NCBI GenBank assembly: GCA_026770025.1
Contig: JAMXDE010000056.1
Location: forward strand, 336,645 to 400,644
From: Craspedostauros australis
Taxonomy: Eukaryota > Bacillariophyta > Bacillariophyceae > Mastogloiales > Achnanthaceae
Length of the DNA: 64,000 bases
Reading direction: 5' to 3'
The notes below the pieces were generated by a model. That model ran no database searches. It was not told the DNA's origin and saw only the letters and a program-made list of their open reading frames with translations. Of this stretch, positions 1 through 8,753 are shown in pieces (the first letter of the stretch is position 1; every line of letters starts with the position of its first letter). Position numbers and translations under genes: made by a program.

Positions 1-140
1 ATCGAAACCAGGGACACGCGGCAAAATGTCGAGTATGACCCCAAAACCTCATGACTTAAATACGAACGACAGTTTCAGTGACGTTTGATATTTATTTGGT
101 CATCACGTCTAAATTGATAGTATCATGCTGTCATGTGTCA

Positions 141-290
141 TTGTCGGGAATGTCGGGAATGTCGGGAGTTTTGTCGGGAATGTCGGGTGTCTTGTCGGGA
201 ATGTCGGGTGCTTTGTCGGGAATGTCGGGTGTGTTGTCGGGAATGTCGGGTGCGTTGTCGGGAATGTCGGGAATGTCGGGAATGTCAGGA
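141..290. repeat. Left TGTCGGGAA minisatellite
   Basis: Tandem array built from the 9-mer GTCGGGAAT and a longer composite unit in which GTCGGGAATGTCGGGTG alternates with short spacers (TTTT, TCTT, CTTT, TGTT, CGTT). It is open in several frames on both strands, which produces artificial Gly-Asn-Val or Pro-Asp-Ile repeat ORFs. The same array recurs in the same orientation at about 5275-5420. Confidence 0.9.
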
Positions 291-533
291 TTCTCTCCAA
301 CACACACCCGCAGCTGATTCAGCACAGCCCCTGGCGACGGACAGACGAAAGAATGAAGAAAACAAAAACGTGTGTCGTGGTAACAACAGACACAGTCACA
401 CAGAGTGCGAAACCGACACGCTTGCGCTCATTTTGTGGATGTGCACTTGACTCAATGAGAGAGAGTAGAGTAGGGTTGATTGTATTAATAAGTAATGGTG
501 CTATCCATTTAATTCACAACTACTGCTGATCAA

Positions 534-1442
534 CTATACATTGAATATTGCAGCCCCGTTGTCCATCTGATATTGAACAATCACACAAACTGCGACCATC
601 ACATGTTCATACAGCTCGCTTCCGTGTCGGAATGTATGGCCAAGACTGTTGAAGAACTTCAACCGTCCATTGAACGTCTCATGACGACAACGAGCTCTGC
701 TCTTGAATTTGGCAAGCTCTTTGCAGTCCATTTTGTCTGGGAGAGAAAGGAGCTTGCGTTCTTGTGGTCTGCTGGTGGCATACCCTCTGTCGGCAATCGC
801 GAGTTTGCCTGGCTTCAGCTTGTGCATCAGACCGCTCCGGAAAATTGTCATGTCGTGTTCGCCGCCTCGGTGTGGCCCACTGATCCACACGCACTTTGCT
901 CCAAAAACCGACATCGCGAGTTCGTACTTCACTGCTCCATGGTTGAATTTTTGGGAACAGTACTTGCGGTCGATGGGGAGCGTTGGGTGCTTTTTCTCCC
1001 AAGTGCGAAAATCTGTTCCATCCACAGTGATGGCGAACACTGGCGAATTGTCCGCGTCGAGTGCTGGGTCCCAGACAATTTTTTTGGACTTCAGCGAGGC
1101 GATGCGGCGAATCCATTTCCACAATGGCTCTCCACGGCAGTATCGCTCACACACCCCAAAACGCGATGCCAGGATGCTCGCGTTCTTTGGGTATGTCCAA
1201 AGGAAGTGGTGTGCCATCATGAAGAGCTTGAATCCTGAGGGTGACTTCTCTTTGGCTGAGAGCTTGGCACCATCGAATGAGTCTGAATTCATGTCAAACC
1301 ACATTTCTGACAGGTCCAGCGGTGAAGACCCGTAGTGTTGACGGAATGCTTTTGTGCGTTGGTCGATGGATGCGGCGCTCTGAAAATGTTGGCCAGTGTA
1401 CTGGAGACCAATGGTCATGACGTCGGTGGTGGTCAGTAACAT
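534..1442 (-). CDS. DDE transposase, PIF/Harbinger or IS5-like (DDE_Tnp_4 type)
   Basis: Encodes a transposase expected to cut and paste its own element in the nucleus. The start chosen is the first ATG (1440-1442), giving 302 aa; the longer frame opens only with TTG. The three catalytic acidic residues are visible in order: Asp in VDGTDFRTWE, Asp in AIADRGYAT and Glu in RHETFNGRLK. The intervening KYELAMSVF and GPHRGGEHDMTIF stretches are typical of the DDE_Tnp_4 fold. No stop or frameshift breaks the domain, so it could be active. It is slightly short for the family (commonly 330-450 aa), and no separate N-terminal helix-turn-helix is obvious. The Myb-like protein at 4288-4809 is a plausible DNA-binding partner. 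Superfamily placement is from motif recognition and is less certain than the DDE call. Confidence 0.82.
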   Translation of the reverse strand: MLLTTTDVMTIGLQYTGQHFQSAASIDQRTKAFRQHYGSSPLDLSEMWFDMNSDSFDGAKLSAKEKSPSGFKLFMMAHHFLWTYPKNASILASRFGVCERYCRGEPLWKWIRRIASLKSKKIVWDPALDADNSPVFAITVDGTDFRTWEKKHPTLPIDRKYCSQKFNHGAVKYELAMSVFGAKCVWISGPHRGGEHDMTIFRSGLMHKLKPGKLAIADRGYATSRPQERKLLSLPDKMDCKELAKFKSRARCRHETFNGRLKFFNSLGHTFRHGSELYEHVMVAVCVIVQYQMDNGAAIFNV

Positions 1443-2065
1443 GATGTGAGTGTTGCTTCTCAACTGATGATTTGTGAGTGTGGTTGATCAACCTCGGCTG
1501 CATCAAATCAAGCCAGTTCCTGTTGTGTTCCATCGCTTGCTTGTTCTTGGAACTGGTCGCAGTAGCGCAGCAGCAGTCGCCATTCGAATGACACCGGCAG
1601 TAGCAACAGTACCATCAGTAACAGTAGCAACAGCAGTAGCTGTTGCAGCGATAGAAACAGTAGCCACAGTCGGACTAGCAACATAGTACCAATCCTTGCA
1701 ACCGTATTCAGAATTGCAGTTGGAACCATCACAATGGCAGTCGTAGTAACAACAAGAGTAGTAGTCGTTGTCATAGTTGTTGAGTTCTTCTTGTTCTACA
1801 GTAGACCCGCTTGGCCGTTAGTTGGCGACGATTTAGTCATCACACGCAAGTCCACACACAAGGTCATGTGTTGCTGCTATCGATTGCTAGTATGTGAGTA
1901 TCGCCAATCACGTTGCCAGGACTGATCCGTCTTGACAAGAACAAGAGCTCGCAGCGACGCGACTCAGCTCGACGAAATGCAGCAGACCACAGCTGGTACT
2001 CTCATCCAACAACCGCGAGTCACTCTATACTGGTATTGCTTCCCCATAGTATCACATACCCGACC
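1443..2065. other. Intergenic, low-complexity CAG/GTA-rich stretch
   Basis: Between the divergent transposase and the KOW-like gene. About 1560-1790 is rich in cagtagcaa-type triplets and gtagt runs that read as artificial Val/Thr/Leu-rich ORFs in both directions. It probably holds the two divergent promoters. I see no clear TATA box. Confidence 0.6.
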
Positions 2066-2482
2066 ATGAGCAAGGTGACAGCAGCGAAAACGGAGACCAA
2101 GCTTGGCAGGGAGGTGCGCTTCTGCGCAGGAAAGTACCAAGGGAAGGTTGGATGGCTCGACGCATCCAAAGAGCCAACGCCGAAGAAAGTGTACGTGTTT
2201 GTGGACTTGGGCCAAGGAAAACACAAGCACACCATTGTCAGCCAGACGAGCGTCGCACCACGCCACACCAAGCCTGAAACATACGGCGAGGCGATTTTCC
2301 AACAGCACGAGGACATCGAGAGAGCAGCTGACCACTTGGTGAAAATGCTTGCAGAGTGTTCGATCAGTGGATTTACCGAAGACATTGGCACCATCCTGAC
2401 CGCCAAGATGACGGCTGCTCACAGTCGCCAAGAGAGTCTCGGCAGCAAGGCGAAATGGAGAAAGGTCCAATTCGAGAAGTGA
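2066..2482 (+). CDS. Small KOW-like hypothetical protein (138 aa)
   Basis: The start is placed at the ATG at 2066 because upstream in-frame sequence is low-complexity and from there the protein is hydrophilic and compact. Residues about 10-38 read GREVRFCAGKYQGKVGWLD followed by a VYVFVDL strand, resembling a KOW/SH3-like beta barrel (a Gly-x-V/K-G-x-x-G turn). The C-terminal half is helical and charged (QQHEDIERAADHLVKMLAEC). KOW-like domains bind RNA or protein in known families, but no function can be assigned here. It sits head-to-head with the transposase and tail-to-tail with the next gene, inside the candidate transposon, so it may be an accessory protein of that element. Confidence 0.6.
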   Translation: MSKVTAAKTETKLGREVRFCAGKYQGKVGWLDASKEPTPKKVYVFVDLGQGKHKHTIVSQTSVAPRHTKPETYGEAIFQQHEDIERAADHLVKMLAECSISGFTEDIGTILTAKMTAAHSRQESLGSKAKWRKVQFEK

Positions 2483-2616
2483 ATCAGAGAACACAACGAA
2501 CTTGCGCGATCGTTGCGAACCAACAAACAGACGGAAAGACAACCAGCAACACTCAACAAAGCACAAGTAACCTCAATTAGTCTTATTATCAATTAACCAC
2601 AACACACAAAATGCAA

Positions 2617-3831
2617 TCAGGCGCCCGTCTTCTTCTTCTTGTTCTTCTTCTTCTTGAAGAGCCCACCAGCGGTCGTTTTAGTCTTATCCTTGGTGTTGCG
2701 AACGCCACCATCCAAACCAATTCTCCAATAAATGATCAACCCAGTCAGCACACTGCCTTCATCAAATCCGAACTCGTTCGCGTCTGCTTCGAGTGGGATG
2801 TGGTCTTCTTTGAGTGTCGCGTTGTTGTTGGAGAACACAGTGTTGTCAAGACGGACAACATCTGGAAAAACCAACCAATAGAAACAAGTGACACGTCCCT
2901 GTGCTTCGTCGATTGCGACTTGTGTGGACTGGTGAGCGAGCTTGGTGGCACCGCACTCCAGGTCTTCGTGGTACCGTTCACGATCACGGGTCCAGAAGTC
3001 AACAGAAGGGCCCTCAATTTGGATGACACGGCCTGCCAACTCTGCTTCGGTTGCTGGGATTGTTGCTTTCCATTCATTGAAGTCTGGTGGCGGGATGGAT
3101 TTGGAAATATGGAAAGCGTTCACCGTGTGATCATTGTGGTTGATGCCAGACACGTGTTGCACGTTGAACTCACGGTTGCGCTCAGGATGGTCCACACTGA
3201 CCATCGTGATGAATGGGCGATTGCGTGTTCCTTGCTGCTCTTGGACGAGCGTTTCGAGCGATTCGAGACTTGCCGCGGATGGGGAGATGCTGGCAGTATC
3301 CACAGCACCAGGTGGCGTGAACAGAGCTCTTGCGGTCATTGTAGTGTATGGGCGAAGTAGAGGTGATTGAAGAGAATTGTCGCAAGATTGTTGGGGGCGA
3401 GAGAAGCTGGGAGTCGCCCTTGTGGATGGTGGCGAAGTTACCCGTAGACGGCTAAATGCAGAGGTGAGGTCGTCTTCGTCTGTGTTTTGTATGATGGCAG
3501 CAGCAGCGGCAACAGCGGTGGCGGTAGCGGCTGAGGAGGTTGTCGCTGGTGTTGCAGTAGTCGTTGTCACTGGAGTGTGGATCTTGGTCTTGCTGGTTGG
3601 ATCGATTCCAAGCCTTGCCAACAGCTTCTCGTATCCTTTCGGTGTGAGCCTCTGGATGTCGGAGAAGCGTTTCTGAACTGCTCTGCGCTTGATTGTCCCA
3701 GACAGCCCGTACACGGTTGGGTTGGAGTTGCAAACTTCTCGTAGGTTGATCAGGTTGAGAGGGATCGGGGAGTTCTGGATCTCCTGAAGCAAAAGTTTGA
3801 GCACAGCATCTTCGACAACAGGGAGTGTCAT
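2617..3831 (-). CDS. Unknown 404-aa protein in the candidate transposon
   Basis: The start is the ATG at 3829-3831; the ten extra upstream codons begin with TTG. I do not recognise the protein. Residues about 1-90 form a compact, probably helical domain (KLLLQEIQNSP, NLREVCNSN, KRRAVQKRFSDIQR) that could be winged-helix-like. A Thr/Ala-rich low-complexity linker follows at about 90-130. A C-terminal domain of about 200 residues (from RPFITMVSVDHPERNREF) looks like mixed alpha/beta with conserved-looking Trp and Asp residues. The tail is a Lys-rich block (KKKKNKKKK), a likely nuclear localisation signal. A DNA-binding head, flexible linker and basic tail would suit a transposon accessory protein, but this is inference only. 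Confidence 0.6.
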   Translation of the reverse strand: MTLPVVEDAVLKLLLQEIQNSPIPLNLINLREVCNSNPTVYGLSGTIKRRAVQKRFSDIQRLTPKGYEKLLARLGIDPTSKTKIHTPVTTTTATPATTSSAATATAVAAAAAIIQNTDEDDLTSAFSRLRVTSPPSTRATPSFSRPQQSCDNSLQSPLLRPYTTMTARALFTPPGAVDTASISPSAASLESLETLVQEQQGTRNRPFITMVSVDHPERNREFNVQHVSGINHNDHTVNAFHISKSIPPPDFNEWKATIPATEAELAGRVIQIEGPSVDFWTRDRERYHEDLECGATKLAHQSTQVAIDEAQGRVTCFYWLVFPDVVRLDNTVFSNNNATLKEDHIPLEADANEFGFDEGSVLTGLIIYWRIGLDGGVRNTKDKTKTTAGGLFKKKKNKKKKTGA

Positions 3832-4287
3832 GTTTGGTGCTACATGTATTACTAGATGCAACCTGCAATTTGTGCGATGTCTGGTTGCAAAATGGTCGAG
3901 CTGCAGCCTAGATGCATGTCAAAGTTGACGCTCATCACCTCCATGGCATCGTCATTGCTTTCGCAAAAGCTACGACATAGCATTGCTTCAATACCTGCCT
4001 CAGCATTGCTCCATAGAACTTTCTTACATAGACAAGACAACAACAAACCACATAGCATTGGATCGGCACTATGGACAAAGACAATTCAAGAAACTTCGTG
4101 GTTAATGATGGACATCATGGTGATTGCCCCACATGCATCGATAGATCGTGTCTCGTATGCTACACTCTGTTCAACAGTAGAAGAACAGCACGAGGTTTCC
4201 GCACAATGCTGATTGGAACAAGAGCTCGAATCTGCCCCACTCACGTCCTCCTGTCTGGACCACTGCAAATGAGTCATAAATTCAACA

Positions 4288-4809
4288 ATGCCAAAGTCAA
4301 CTCAACCTGGTTGGATCGATTGGAGGAAGAGCCCAGCGCGGGCAATCCTGATGGAGGATTTGGAACCTGGCGGAGTATTGTACAACAAAGAGTATCCTGC
4401 TGAGGTTGCATTCGAGGTCTATCGCGACACGCCTGAATTTGCTGGTGTGGTGTTTGGTCAATTCAAGGCACGATACAACGACTACAAGAAGAAAGCCAGC
4501 GAGCGGCATGTAAGATCGTGCTTGGAACGCAGAGCGCTTGAACGTGATCGTGCAATGCATCCAAGAGCATCAACTAACAACATGGGACAGCCAGTATTCG
4601 ACATGTCTGAGGCAAAGGCACTGCTTGCTGATGATGTCAAGAACAACCGACACACTCAACTGCCACCTTCCGAGTTCCAAAAGACACGCAAGGAGTACAT
4701 GCATTTTAACAAGGACGTGTTTCGCCATCGAATTTATCAGGAGGTCCGTCATCAGAAGTTCATTCATTACCTTGCGATCCAGCAAGCATCGAAGAAGAGC
4801 TCCAAGTGA
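4288..4809 (+). CDS. Myb/SANT-like candidate DNA-binding protein (173 aa)
   Basis: Starts at ATG 4288 (CAACAATGCC). Residues about 8-70 have the arrangement W-x-x-SPARAILMEDLEPG, then A-x-EVYRDTPEFAGV, then FGQFKARYNDYKKKA. This spacing of aromatic residues and helices resembles the Myb/SANT-like regions of short proteins often found near DDE elements in diatoms. The rest is strongly basic and helical (ERRALERDRAMHP, QKTRKEYMHFNKDVFRHRIYQEVRH) and ends KKSSK. In Harbinger elements a Myb-like partner carries the transposase to the nucleus and to the element ends; that role is proposed by analogy. The family call is from memory of similar proteins and could be wrong. Confidence 0.62.
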   Translation: MPKSTQPGWIDWRKSPARAILMEDLEPGGVLYNKEYPAEVAFEVYRDTPEFAGVVFGQFKARYNDYKKKASERHVRSCLERRALERDRAMHPRASTNNMGQPVFDMSEAKALLADDVKNNRHTQLPPSEFQKTRKEYMHFNKDVFRHRIYQEVRHQKFIHYLAIQQASKKSSK

Positions 4810-4904
4810 GTCGAATGTCCATCAAGCAACACTCTCTGGATTAACCTATTATAGTTCAATGCCAATCAGCAAAACAAAGAACAGGCTCAATCAGTTGTCT
4901 TTTT

Positions 4905-5040
4905 TCGCACGATGCGATGCGTTGTGGTGCGATGTTGTGTGATGTTTTGTGATGTGGTGTGGTGTGATGTGATGTGATGTGATGTGAGGCGAAATGATGT
5001 GAGGCAAAATGGCACGAGGCGAAATGGGGTGTTGTTGTGT
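4905..5040. repeat. GATGTGATGT / GGCGAAAT low-complexity tract
   Basis: Irregular repeats of gatgt, ggtgt and gaggcgaaat between the Myb-like gene and the right minisatellite. Non-coding in appearance; it only yields His/Thr-rich artefact ORFs on the minus strand. Confidence 0.8.
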
Positions 5041-5274
5041 CATCAAATGGAAAAGGTTGTCCCTTGATTGTCCGAATCCCCACGGTAGAACCAATGAACG
5101 CACTGTAACGATCCAAATAGCCTCAGCGCTTTGAGTGGTGTTTGGTGTGTGTTCTGGGTACAACTGATGGATCGCACTGGGACACACTCTATCAACGTTA
5201 TCCAACAAGCGAGCACATGCAGATGGGCAAAGGTACTCAAACACGCCGACTGCCTTGTGACGAGTATTGAGCGC

Positions 5275-5420
5275 TTTGTCGGGAATGTCGGGAATGTCGA
5301 GAATGTCGGGCGCTTTGTCGGGAATGTCGGGTGTCTTGTCGGGAATGTCGGGTGCTTTGTCGGGAATGTCGGGTGCGTTGTCGGGAATGTCGGGTGCTTT
5401 GTCGGGAATGTCGGGAGTTT
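5275..5420. repeat. Right TGTCGGGAA minisatellite
   Basis: Same composite unit and spacers as 141-290 and in the same orientation, with one variant unit (GTCGAGAAT). That two arrays about 5 kb apart share unit and spacers suggests they belong to the element between them or arose by duplication. Confidence 0.9.
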
Positions 5421-5520
5421 CTCTGTTGCGACTCAAGGTTTTCGAAAGGGAGTAATTGATGCCAAACGCAACAACTTTGAATGACTGGTGGATAATGTCA
5501 TGATACTAAATTACTTAACG

Positions 5521-6338
5521 AATGATAGGTTGAATGGAATCCCGACTTTCTGCCGAGTGTCCCAGTCACTTGTTTTGGGCGAAGACGAGAAATCGAGCGG
5601 AATTAGCGCGGAGGTTGTTCGTTCTTCGATCTTCTGCGGAGGCAGACGGGAAGCATGTTGAACACTTCATGGTGATCTTTTTGCGCGTCTCGTGTGAAGG
5701 ATCTTCGAACGTGGATGGATGACCAGAACGACGAACAACGTGATGTTGTTTTGGGCTGTGAGGTGTGGCGCCTCGCGAGCTGTGAGTTCTCCAAGGGGAT
5801 GGACATGAACATCGCCATGGTTGCTTCGGGAATGGAACAACATCACAGGCAATTGCAAACTGGTCTGTTCTGTTCAAGTGGCGTCGTACCAGTACCATCC
5901 ATCTGGCGACGATCACAAGTACGAGTAAAAGTGCAACCACGAGTACAAGTGCAACCACGAGTACTGCCAACGACTGAGGCTGGCAGCAGTCAGGACACCT
6001 TGTGCTGTGAAAACCTTGCATCCATCTGCATCCATCTGCATCCATCTGCATCCATCTGCATCCATCTGCATCATCTGCGTCCATCTGCGTCCATCTGCGT
6101 CCGCCTGTGTTCAGTCTCACTACCAACAACCCACTCGCACGAGCATTGCATCACCGCATTTGAATAGATGCAAGGTCGTGACGCCATCCATCGCAACGAC
6201 CAACTCAGCAGTCATAATAGCAGCGATAGCTACAACCACAACCACAGCCAAGAGGTTTGGCTCAGCAACGTTGCCACCAACTGTGCCACCGATCGAAACA
6301 ACAAGACAAAACTGCAGTCGAATAGAGTTGCCTTCACA
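5521..6338. other. Intergenic upstream of the EGF-like gene, with a CATCCATCTG tandem repeat
   Basis: No gene recognised. About 6015-6110 is a tandem array of gcatccatct units grading into gcgtccatct. It makes an artificial Trp-Met-Asp-Ala-Asp frame on the minus strand. The stretch probably contains the promoter and 5' UTR of the gene starting at 6339. Confidence 0.7.
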
Positions 6339-8753
6339 ATGGACTCCTCCAACGGCGAAGATCAGGTCGATGTGAATGCACGGGCGTTCGCGCATGGAGA
6401 CGTTGAGACCAATGGCAACAATGGAGAAGAGGTCAAGGCCCTCTTCGATTCGGATGGCAATAGACATGGAACTCATGTCAGCAGCGATATGGAGGATCTT
6501 CACCAACCCAGTGAAACTGTTATCCCCAATGCCACAAGCAACACCATCGCCAACACCACCACCACCAACACCAATGGCAACAATACTCTCCAGGCTACTA
6601 GTACCAGCAAGCCCGGTGACGAAGACGACGCAGAGGATGACAGCCACATTGACAACCTCGACGCCGAAGAAACGACTGGCTTCACTGAATCCGTGGGCCG
6701 GAAGACGAAGCAGGCCAAGGTGGAGCTTCAAGAACTGCCTCACAATATGTACAGCGTCATGTTCCTCGCCGCTCTCAACAGCAAGAGTTTTGCTTTTGCG
6801 ATGGTCGTCTTCACTTTCCAGGCTGCCATGACGTCCCTCGCCCTTGTGGACCTCATCGACAAGAACAACAGCAAGAATCCCCTCAAGGTTCCAGAAGACG
6901 TCGACATCATCATCCGTTCCGCACAGGGGCTTGCCCTCGTCCTCTCGGTGGCTGTGCAAGGAGACGTCAAGGAGTCCATCCAGATCATTCACGCGGGCTA
7001 CGACCGCAGCATCAGGGAGCGCTTGCCAGACGCCACCTTCCTCACCTGGGCCATCGCTTACACCGCGCAGCTCCTCGTGGGGTTGGCATTCCTCGCCGTG
7101 ATCTTCATCCTCGTCGTGCGCAGCAGTTCTGTCATCGAGATCTTCCTCAACTTCGCGGCGCTCGCCTTCATCTCGGAAATTGACGATGTCTTTTTCCAGC
7201 TCGGTCAGCAGGGATTCTTCGAGGCCTCGATCCAGCATGTTTGCCAGCTCGTCGATGAGCAAAGGATCCCCGTCCGACGGCGCAAGTACCCCATTCACAA
7301 GACCGTCATGCTCGTCATCCTTCTGGGCATGATCGCAGGATGGTCCGTCATCATGCACCAGCAATTCAACGGCTACTTCCTCTGTGACGCCATCCTCGTG
7401 CAGTTCGGCGATGCTTATCATGCCACGCTGCCAACCCACAGCGGTGTCTTCGTCAAGAGGGGAAGCAAGCACCTTGACGGCCGCCAGGTGTACGTCTCGC
7501 GTGATTACGATGGAGACTTGGCTTCCTACTTTCGCTACTGCCACAAACATACGGCCTGGGTCTTCCAAGTCATGGCGTTCACCGATGCCACATCCGTCCA
7601 TAATATCTGCGATGACTACCTCATGATCTCCAAGACCACGGAGACTTTCAACCTGATGAGCCTCAGCAGCGCTTCCGACTGGAAGATTCGAACGCTCGAC
7701 ACCACCAACTTTCGTCTTTCCAGTCTGGAAGAACCGGTCGACCATTTCTACATCCAGTGCACCGAGTGTGGCAGCGGGGCCTGTCGGGGACCGTGCCGCA
7801 ACGACCGGTGCATTTGCGAGGATAATCAGTTCGGCGAGAGGTGCGAATTCGACGGTGCCTGCTCCTCGATCTCGATCGATTCCAGAACCCCCGCCTTCTC
7901 CAATGCCAACTTCTTCTTCGCTGAAGCCTTCGTTTTGCTAACATACACAGACGAGGCAACCAACGTCACCAAGCCAGTCAAGATCAATAGCCGCCCAGTC
8001 TACATCGATGACTACCCATTCTCCTCCGGCGAGCACGATTTTCTCATTTTCAACGGCCGCAGGTGGATGATCATGGACACAGTCAATGTCTTCAACAGCA
8101 CGCAGCAATTCATCAACGAGCTGCTGGCGGATCAATTCCACCTCTCCCTCACAAATGACTTCAGCAGGGGGCCGTACTATCTCTCATCCGCCGTCGATCT
8201 TGCCACGCCCTCCAACGCTGCCACGCCCACGAGCCTCAGCTGGTCCCGCCGTGGCCCCGTATCTGCGCAGGACTACAGCCTTGGGCAGCCAGTCGATTCT
8301 CGCTTTCTCTGCGAAATCTGCGACAACACCACCAACGCATGCTTTAATGAAGGTGAATGCTACGGCACAGAATGCGAGTGCTTCACACCGCTGACGAAGG
8401 CCAGTGGTATGCTTTGCGAGAGGGAGATCTCTTGTTTGGAAGAGGACTGCGCAAATGGTGGAACCTGCAACTTGGTCACTGGTGTGTGTGACTGTGACAT
8501 CGACTTCGACGGTCGGCTTTGTCAGATCAAGTACTGCGCCGAAACAGGAACCTTCTGCTTCAACGGTGCAACCATTTGCAACCCCGATGGTACTTGTGAG
8601 TGTCCTCCAGGATACATCGGTGAAGATTGCATTGAATTTGACTGCACTGACCCGAGTGTGTGCCAGAATGGTGGAGAGTGCGGCCCTGTGGAAGGTTGCG
8701 ACTGTTCAGATACAGACTACGAAGGTACCTTCTGTGAGATTTTGTTCACGTAA
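6339..8753 (+). CDS. Polytopic membrane protein with EGF-like repeats (804 aa)
   Basis: Likely start is ATG 6339 (CACAATGG, a good eukaryotic context); an in-frame ATG at 6168 would add 57 unconvincing residues. Residues 1-135 are acidic and Asn/Thr-rich, with no signal peptide. Five hydrophobic segments follow at about 150-172, 194-210, 232-260, 264-282 and 321-339. The rest is a large, presumably extracellular region with one EGF-like unit near 473-505 (CRNDRCICEDNQFGERCEF) and an array of EGF-like units from about 655 to the end, recognisable by C-x-NGG-x-C and C-x-C repeats such as CANGGTCNLVTGVCDC. The architecture suggests a plasma-membrane protein with an adhesive or ligand-binding ectodomain. 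The stop falls inside TTCACGTAAGC, which also reads as a 5' splice donor, so a short extra exon cannot be excluded. Confidence 0.85.
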   Translation: MDSSNGEDQVDVNARAFAHGDVETNGNNGEEVKALFDSDGNRHGTHVSSDMEDLHQPSETVIPNATSNTIANTTTTNTNGNNTLQATSTSKPGDEDDAEDDSHIDNLDAEETTGFTESVGRKTKQAKVELQELPHNMYSVMFLAALNSKSFAFAMVVFTFQAAMTSLALVDLIDKNNSKNPLKVPEDVDIIIRSAQGLALVLSVAVQGDVKESIQIIHAGYDRSIRERLPDATFLTWAIAYTAQLLVGLAFLAVIFILVVRSSSVIEIFLNFAALAFISEIDDVFFQLGQQGFFEASIQHVCQLVDEQRIPVRRRKYPIHKTVMLVILLGMIAGWSVIMHQQFNGYFLCDAILVQFGDAYHATLPTHSGVFVKRGSKHLDGRQVYVSRDYDGDLASYFRYCHKHTAWVFQVMAFTDATSVHNICDDYLMISKTTETFNLMSLSSASDWKIRTLDTTNFRLSSLEEPVDHFYIQCTECGSGACRGPCRNDRCICEDNQFGERCEFDGACSSISIDSRTPAFSNANFFFAEAFVLLTYTDEATNVTKPVKINSRPVYIDDYPFSSGEHDFLIFNGRRWMIMDTVNVFNSTQQFINELLADQFHLSLTNDFSRGPYYLSSAVDLATPSNAATPTSLSWSRRGPVSAQDYSLGQPVDSRFLCEICDNTTNACFNEGECYGTECECFTPLTKASGMLCEREISCLEEDCANGGTCNLVTGVCDCDIDFDGRLCQIKYCAETGTFCFNGATICNPDGTCECPPGYIGEDCIEFDCTDPSVCQNGGECGPVEGCDCSDTDYEGTFCEILFT

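Larger units (their letters stand above)
118..5508. mobile_element. Candidate multi-gene DNA transposon (PIF/Harbinger or IS5-like)
   Basis: This stretch groups a DDE transposase (minus strand), a KOW-like ORF, a 404-aa ORF (minus) and a 173-aa Myb/SANT-like ORF. Two arrays of the same minisatellite (about 141-290 and 5275-5420) lie just inside the proposed ends. A 10-bp inverted repeat TAGTATCATG (118-127) / CATGATACTA (5499-5508) lies just outside the arrays, and CTAAATT occurs at 109-115 and 5506-5512. The inverted repeat is short, so the boundaries are tentative. Harbinger elements classically encode a transposase plus a Myb-like partner, which fits two of the four ORFs. The other two would be cargo or accessory genes, or unrelated genes that happen to lie here. 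Confidence 0.45.

Noticed and set aside
141..290. CRISPR-like array
   Set aside because: Repeat and spacer lengths are far too short and irregular, the spacers are near-identical, no cas genes are present and the organism is eukaryotic.
78..529. Overlapping ORFs with GNVGCFVGNVG or PDIPDNAPDIPD repeats on both strands
   Set aside because: They are translations of the TGTCGGGAA minisatellite in different frames; the same happens at 4,891-5,484.
5566..6129. 187-codon minus-strand frame with Trp-Met-Asp-Ala-Asp repeats
   Set aside because: Produced by the CATCCATCTG tandem repeat; no conserved sequence outside it.
6120..7745. 541-codon frame on the minus strand
   Set aside because: It is antisense to the EGF-like membrane gene, with acidic composition expected from the complement of that gene, and no independent domain is visible.
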